A stretch of DNA of 64,000 nucleotides from Rhyacophila brunnea. Taxonomy: Eukaryota; Arthropoda; Insecta; Trichoptera; Rhyacophilidae. The translations under genes and the position numbers were made by a program. This document shows, one piece after another, positions 58,561 through 64,000 of this stretch. Numbering within the stretch: the stretch's first letter is position 1; every line of letters starts with the position of its first letter. Where the stretch lies: assembly GCA_022495005.1 (NCBI GenBank), contig JAGYXB010001352.1, positions 1,116,001-1,180,000 of the forward strand, read 5' to 3'. Under the pieces are notes generated by a model, which did no database searches, was not told where the DNA came from, and saw nothing but the letters and a program-made list of their open reading frames with translations.

Positions 58561-59268
58561 GACGATACATCAGTGAAACCGCAAATAATTTTCAACTATA
58601 GGCGCGACGAAATTTTGGACTCGCTGGCATTCGGAAAGAGAACGTCGAGCTGGGAACACGTCAATTTGTTTCGTGATGGTGACGGGGGTATTAATTCTTA
58701 AATCGTATAAAGATGACTAAAAACTTTACCCATTTACTTGAAAATGAAAACATGTCAATGAATACATTATTATTGTTATTAAAGTGCCCACCACCACCCG
58801 TCATATATGCACAGCCGTGGATATGCACGGCCGCTTTCTATGACGCTTTAAACGTGTCTGAAAGAAGTGATTTTAAGTGCTCATTCCGTCCCGAGACGGA
58901 GCCGCACGGGACTGATGCTGCAACCATGCACCGTAGTGCTTAAAGAAGAAAGTAAAGAAAGATTTTTTTTTTTGTTTTTTGGACTGGCTTTGCTGTCCGC
59001 TGACGTTAAGTGCTTTGTGTACCCGCATACTGAGTGTCACGAATTGAAATGGATGAGTCTACAGAAGAGTCGGGACTATCCCGCTCCCCATACGACGCTG
59101 CAAATTTCTCGAATGCCGCAAAGTTAAACAGAACATTAAATGGACGCATGTTGGATTTATATGACAAATTATATTTTGTTCAGCATGCGTCATTTGCACC
59201 CGCGACCCGCAATCCGCGCATCGCTTAGCCACGATCTTTTTAGACCATCCCTCAACTGAGGTATAGTC
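58561..59268. mobile_element. TTAA-flanked element, longer copy
   Basis: The left border TTAA (58,557-58,560) and right TTAT (59,269-59,272) enclose ends GACGATACATCAGTG and, reverse complemented, GACTATACCTCAGTTG. It matches 15,143-15,479 over both outer parts and carries about 350 extra bp (about 58,780-59,125), clearly GC-richer. The extra part holds two short plus-strand frames (58,713-58,943; 59,034-59,228), the second reading into the shared right end (GRMLDLYDKLYF). No transposase motif recognised. Confidence 0.8.
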
Positions 59269-59560
59269 TTATTACGAATATTGACAAGCGGGATGACAAT
59301 TTAACAGTTTAACAACTTAAGGCTTGAAACATTAATTATATACAAAAAGTCCTGAAACTAGCTTTTTTTTTAAATAGTTCGCGATACTCACTGATCACAC
59401 TGGAGAGGTTGTATGTTTTTAACACATCGACTCAAAAGAACTGTTACATAAATTAATAACTTATTAAAAACTGTGTATTTATTGACTAATGTAACACGAT
59501 ATTATTTATATTAGCAAACAATATTAACAAAATCTTTTCTAATTTAAATCTATTTGCTCA

Positions 59561-59690
59561 ATCTGGAAGGGCGGAGGTAGGCTGTGGAGATCCGACATAA
59601 ATAGTGCACACTAAAATTTATCAGCCATACTTATTAATTTTCATTGAACTAAGAATACAAATTTCAAAATGGTATTGGTTTACACTTATT
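59561..59690. mobile_element. Foldback hAT MITE, left-end fragment
   Basis: GGAAGGGCGGAGGTAGGCTG, then GATCCGACATAAATAGTGCA, match the left end of 35,254-35,787. The terminal CAGTGGC is degraded to ATCTG and the right side is lost. Confidence 0.7.
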
Positions 59691-61149
59691 TTAGAACATG
59701 CATTTGGATTGCGAGCTTTCACATTCGAATTTTGCACTGAGCTGCAGCATTATTACGTAATAACGGTTACAAAATATTCAATCAGTTGCGCAATGTATTT
59801 GAATTTATTGCACAATCTTTAGAAATAACGTTCCAACGACCAATAATATCGAACAATATTTGATGATGTTCAATTTAAATTTTATGCTGCACAATGTATG
59901 TATTTTTGTACAATAGCCGTTCCATTCATTCGCATGTTAACATTCGTCTACTTAATTTTGACACAAAATCAAAATACAGTATATCGTCACTGTTCTGGCA
60001 GAAGACACTTATTCGAAAAAATGACATGGAGTTAGTTATACCAAAATATTCCTTATTTCAAACTTAACCGTCTGGACACCTTCTTAATAAATAAACATTC
60101 TTTATTCTAAAGTCATCCTTTTACGATTACTTAATAAACTCACATGATAGACCATTTCAAAAATTTTACAAGCTTCAAAGTCAAATTACTCAAAACTAGT
60201 ATTCTCCAGTTAGTGTGTTCTGCCAGAACAGAGACGATATAATAATAACTAATAAGATAACAAATAGCATTATACAACGAACGACTGAAATTACACAGGT
60301 AGACGTAGACATTTGAACCAATTATACATTAAGTATCATGTGACATGATTACCTTTTCGCATCGCCAGGCTCCTGATTGTTCACATGCCTGACGACCTCA
60401 GGGGTCGCGGGGCCAGCTACAAATCCTTTCGTTTTCATCTCTCGTGCCCCCGAAAGCACTCTCAAATACACACAAAGCGGGCGAACTGATCAATTATGGA
60501 TCACAGGTAGGATTTGGTTTACACAGAGTTATATGAGCGCCAGAGAGGTGTGGGTTTTGAAGCGAATGCCGCAATACTTCCCGAGAGTGTATTTTGTAAC
60601 AGAGACCCGTTGCGTTTGCAGGTATTAACAATATTTTTGAGATAAGGGTTATTGTGATGTAGATTAAGAATTTCTTATTTACGAAAATTATATAGATTGG
60701 TTTAACTTGATGCTGGACAATTAAGTCAATTAATTAGTTGCAAGCCTACGATACAAGACGAGTCTGACAGAAGAAGATTGGGTTGGCTGAAATTAAAAAT
60801 GTTTCATGCAAAATATTCACCGCAGATGATTGATTTTATTTCCAAAAAAAATTCAATTACTTTATGTTTGCTGAATTATTAATAAATTAATAAAAAAAAT
60901 TGCTTGTATAACTTACTTAATCGGCAGTAAGTAAACTCAGATTATATATTAGTTATTTTTGGTGAAATAAAGTGGTCAATAAAAAATATTATTTCCATGT
61001 GAATATTATTTTTCTTTAATATCACAGTGAATAAGTGATAGTTTTTAAAAAATCGCGTTTCAATAAAATTGTCATACAAAAATTGTCTGGCTACGTATAC
61101 GTGTCTAAATGTTATACTTTTCGCGGTCTTATCTAAAGTGTTGAGTGAA
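59691..61149. other. AT-rich interval with a GC-richer patch at 60,365-60,625
   Basis: The patch carries an acceptor-like TTTCGCATCGCCAG (60,368), donor-like CACAG|GTAGGA (60,506) and TGCAG|GTATTA (60,621), and an 83-codon frame (60,377-60,628). No translation between these sites is recognisable, so no exon is called. Confidence 0.35.
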
Positions 61150-61405
61150 TATTTTTCTTATTGTACCACCCCCTAGCGGAGGTCAGGCTATCTTTGCCTT
61201 ATTATCTGCTACCCGGAGCTGCACTCGTACCAACCACAGAGGTTCTTAAGCCACGAAATATAGCGTCGTTTTATGCTAAGCTTAGCGTTGATTTTCCGCC
61301 GGATGATAAATTGAGGAATGCCGTATTTTTGTCCTCTTATTATGTGGCCGATGTAGATACTATAGTTTTCTGTTTTGATACTACGCAGAACGATGGTAAA
61401 TATAA
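61150..61405 (-). pseudogene. RTE-like LINE C-terminal fragment, minus strand
   Basis: The minus strand reads SIYIGHIIRGQKYGIPQFI, KRRYISWLKNLCGWYECSS and, after a stop, PDLR. This is the GHI.R ... SWLKN(L/I)R(D)W segment at the end of RTE-like proteins. The plus-strand 86-codon frame here is a shadow. A plus-strand relative lies 700 bp away. Confidence 0.8.
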
Positions 61406-62094
61406 ACGTCAGACATTATGATTAACTAAAGATGTTTATCTCACTGTGTTCGAGTAATTCAAACAAACCGAATATGTCACCGTTGTCAGTGTGTATACAC
61501 GTAATTATTCATAATTGAAAGTTAATACTCGTATATACTTATATATATTTTTTAAATGTAAAAAGTTATTTACGAGATTCTTTTCCTAAAACAAATAAGA
61601 GGACCAAAGTTCGTACACGGTCCGCAGTTTACATACGCCTGTCCAAATAGTTTAATATCTCCGTGCATAAATCAACGCAGGTATTCCTATCTCTCGTTAT
61701 CTCACCTGCAAGACGCAATATTTGTTCTCAGATAAATCCAGAAGAAGATTACTATAGTTCGGCGACGGTAGCGAGTCCGACCAAATACTCTATTATTATT
61801 GTAATGTCTTCATTACATCTCGATAATGTTAACTTATATTATGACGATATATTATTGTTGAACTATAGTAGGTATATCTATACAATTCTTCGTATTGATT
61901 CATTGTACTTATATGAATGTAACCTTGTAAAATTAGAATGGTACCTCAATTTATTGTGATATAATAGTAGGTATAAGAAAAAACGATGCTTCGATAAATT
62001 ATAGTATATTTTTTTACTCAATATGCAATTAAGTGTTATAAGTATAATATAGTAACATTATAGATCTGCTTACTATTAAAACTAAAAATCTACA
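61406..62094. other. AT-rich spacer between opposed LINE fragments
   Basis: A 98-codon frame at 61,663-61,959 shows no known domain. Confidence 0.4.
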
Positions 62095-62280
62095 TTATAA
62101 GAGGACAAAAATACGGTATTTCCCAGATAATTATCAAAGGAAAGATTAACGGGAAGAGAAAGACGCTGTATTTCCAAGGTTAAAAATCTCCGTGATTTCG
62201 TGACCACGTGCGTAAACCAGTTTAAAGTTAATTTGTTGCTACTGAGTATTCTATCAATCAGAATGGAGGTAAGCCACCAT
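62095..62280 (+). pseudogene. RTE-like LINE C-terminal fragment, plus strand
   Basis: The plus frame gives RGQKYGISQIIIKGKINGK and a shifted frame RRCISKVKNLRDFVTTCVNQ, then LLLLSILSIRME. The order matches 61,150-61,405 and 51,027-51,156. One frameshift and lost consensus residues mark decay. Confidence 0.72.
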
Positions 62281-62329
62281 GAGATAAATACAATATGCCT
62301 ATATATTAATAAAAAAAATACTTCAGGAA

Positions 62330-62545
62330 TTACTACATTGGAAGAGTATTGCATCAAAGAACGTCTCTCGGCTAACTGGAACAGACACATTCGCTAATTC
62401 TTCGGTAATATTGTTAGAAGAGATGGTAGCGTCGAAGGGAGAAGCCTTCCAGGTGGAGGAACATCATCAAGAACAGACTAAATTAATAATGACTAATGTA
62501 ACAAGTTAGTCTTTCGTAATGAGGCAAAAGATATGAAGAGAAATA
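62330..62545 (+). pseudogene. RTE-like LINE fragment, second piece
   Basis: The frame gives IKERLSANWNRHIR.FFGNIVRRDGSVEGRSL, split by one stop, corresponding to KERLS...FFGHIVRR in the 4,740 copy. It lies 50 bp after the previous fragment but belongs to the KERLS subfamily, so it is probably a separate insertion. Confidence 0.7.
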
Positions 62546-62916
62546 CCCACAGTGGGGTTAAGATTAACACAATTAATTGTCACCCTGATTAGTGGGCCAT
62601 GGATGTCAATTTACTAGATAGGTACTTATTTAGTTATTGATAAAAACGCATTCTAAATACATCAATACTCTCTTGCCGCACAAGCGTTATGTCAAGTCGT
62701 AAAATATTATTATTATACATACTTTTATCAATCATTGCAATAATTTACAATGTTCATAAAATATTTCTATAAAACACCAGTGTTCATCCTAATACCACCC
62801 CTCTCTCACAAAAACATTCCACTTCCGTGATTCCCCCATATTCGTCCGGAGCCAGATAATGGTTTGTTAATACTTAAATACTATCAACCATAATTGCATG
62901 GCGACAAGATTTACTG
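62546..62916. other. AT-rich interval, nothing recognised
   Basis: No frame or repeat seen. Confidence 0.45.
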
Positions 62917-63062
62917 ATTGATGTTCCATACTCAAGCATATACCACTAAAATATACTTATCTTTGAGATAAGTAGTTTTAATATTCATTGATGTTCCATA
63001 CTCAAGCATATACCTCTAAAATATACTTATCTTTCTATACAGATAGATAGTTTTAATATGCA
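62917..63062. repeat. 70-bp tandem duplication
   Basis: ATTGATGTTCCATACTCAAG begins both units (62,917 and 62,987). They share AAATATACTTATCTTT and TAGTTTTAATAT and differ only by a few bases and a short insertion in the second. A recent local duplication. Confidence 0.9.
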
Positions 63063-63116
63063 TTACTCTTATACACAGATATCACCTAAGACAATTATTG
63101 CTCGTATAACCAAAAA

Positions 63117-63262
63117 AAAAATTTGCCAAAATCAGCTATGAAAATTGAATTAATGTTCATATTGAATCTAATAAAATTGGAGACCGTATTGTATAAGGTC
63201 ATCTCTTTCCGATAGAAGGCTCACCGCGGACCGTTCCACGGTGAAATGTTTTACTTACAATT
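63117..63262. repeat. Dispersed repeat, partner of 3,745-3,900
   Basis: AAAATCAGCTATGAAAATTG, ATTGGAGACCGTA, GGTCATCTCTTTCCGAT and CCACGGTGAAATGTTTTAC follow the same order and spacing as near 3,750-3,885. The GGAAGCC segment of the 3.7-kb copy is absent here. Confidence 0.7.
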
Positions 63263-64000
63263 TAACAGTGATGGAATTATCAGCGGAATGCAACTTAAAA
63301 TGTAAAATCAAAAATAAAATATATTACGTAATTCTGATACTAGTGTGCACTTGAATATTGAGACACCGCTCCCTTAGAGCTGTATTGAAATGCTTTGTTT
63401 AGTTAACTGCAACCGGTAACAAAAATAATAATTATTACACTAAACTATAAATTTAATAACGCATTTAATTCGTTGGGGAAACGGAAAGCTCGAAGAAGAG
63501 TTTTCCCATCAAGACCTTATATATACCGATACATGTTTATAATAATAAAAACATCATATTGCGATGAAAGAAAACAATAATTAATTACTAAATTACCTAT
63601 CCATTATGCAATCATGGCACTGTGCCACAAAATCAATTTAAGAAAACGTCGAAGTTCACTACTAAAAAAAATTTATGAAAAATATTGTAAACTGAACTGT
63701 GTCTAATAATAATTTGTTATTTTGGTCCATACCGTTGGTTTAATATTTTGCATTATACATGATTGTAATCAAGAAAGTAATCACAATTCAACATTTGTAT
63801 TTCGACGTTAATAAACGTAATATAAACGTATAAATGTAACAAAATATTGAACAGTGTGTACAATATCAATAATACTTCTTCTTTGATGGCATTACAGCCG
63901 AAATCTAACCCTGACCTATCAATTTTCCATGCTTCCACGAGAGACGGTCCTCCACTTCCATCATTTTATCATCTACCAGTAACAGCTCTTTCTTCTCACT
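63263..64000. other. AT-rich interval to the window end
   Basis: A 61-codon minus-strand frame at 63,753-63,938 is unsupported. Nothing else recognised. Confidence 0.45.

Noticed and set aside
60369..60621. Host exon(s) with acceptor- and donor-like sites
   Set aside because: Splice-like strings are present, but no frame between them is recognisable and two frames contain stops.
62082..62390. 102-codon minus-strand frame
   Set aside because: Antisense to two RTE-like fragments with conserved motifs on the plus strand.
62917..63062. CRISPR-like array
   Set aside because: Only two direct units with no regular spacers, in eukaryotic DNA; a simple tandem duplication.

Overview
The window is AT-rich eukaryotic DNA. 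It has no operons, no bacterial promoters or ribosome sites, and no open frame longer than about 225 codons. Broken Jockey-type and RTE-like non-LTR retrotransposons, hAT-type elements with 8-bp target duplications, TTAA-flanked elements and tRNA-headed short repeats point to an arthropod, most likely an insect. The frequent TAGGTAC/GTAGGTA motif would suit a hemipteran or a lepidopteran; I cannot settle which. I recognise no intact host gene. The one host-gene candidate is a 103-codon open frame on the minus strand (15,500-15,811) that ends at a splice donor.

Layout. 0-9 kb: the right end of a foldback hAT element, a tRNA-headed element with direct terminal repeats (1,127-1,505), two LINE C-terminal fragments (2,739-3,283; 4,740-5,130), a TSD-flanked hAT-like element (6,078-6,933) and a small hAT MITE (7,686-8,020). 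10.2-12.7 kb: the longest element, a 5'-truncated Jockey-like LINE with a (TAAA)n tail. 13.5 kb: a hammerhead-ribozyme-like motif. 15-18 kb: a TTAA MITE, the candidate exon and a hAT-ended unit with unusual GC-richer contents. 20-25 kb: an inverted pair of tRNA-headed elements, a 137-bp TTAA MITE, a palindrome of about 1.2 kb, then a chain of repeat R, SINE A, LINE tail and hAT MITE. 25-38 kb: mostly plain AT-rich DNA with hAT-type elements at 28.8, 30.1 and 35.3 kb and a CpG-dense patch at 33.7 kb.

38-44 kb: LINE fragments around a hAT element that contains another hAT MITE, then a half-copy of the 22-kb palindrome joined to repeat R. 45-46 kb: SINE A beside a tRNA-headed element. 49.3-51.4 kb: a hAT unit whose ends are packed with CCCGGG, a tRNA-like sequence and a three-layer nested insertion. 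52.5-56.3 kb: three SINE A copies, another tRNA-headed element and an antisense Jockey-like 3' half. 57.7-59.7 kb: a hAT element keeping the transposase C-terminus, a longer copy of the 15-kb TTAA MITE and a foldback-hAT end. 61-63 kb: more RTE-like C-terminal fragments and a 70-bp tandem duplication.

The sequence reads as a layered repeat graveyard in which insertion order can be worked out from target duplications. The observations most worth following are the family of small elements with tRNA-like heads and direct terminal repeats (about 7 copies), the palindrome with its half-copy, the five-copy SINE A family, the ribozyme-like motif and the hAT unit that seems to carry captured non-transposon sequence.
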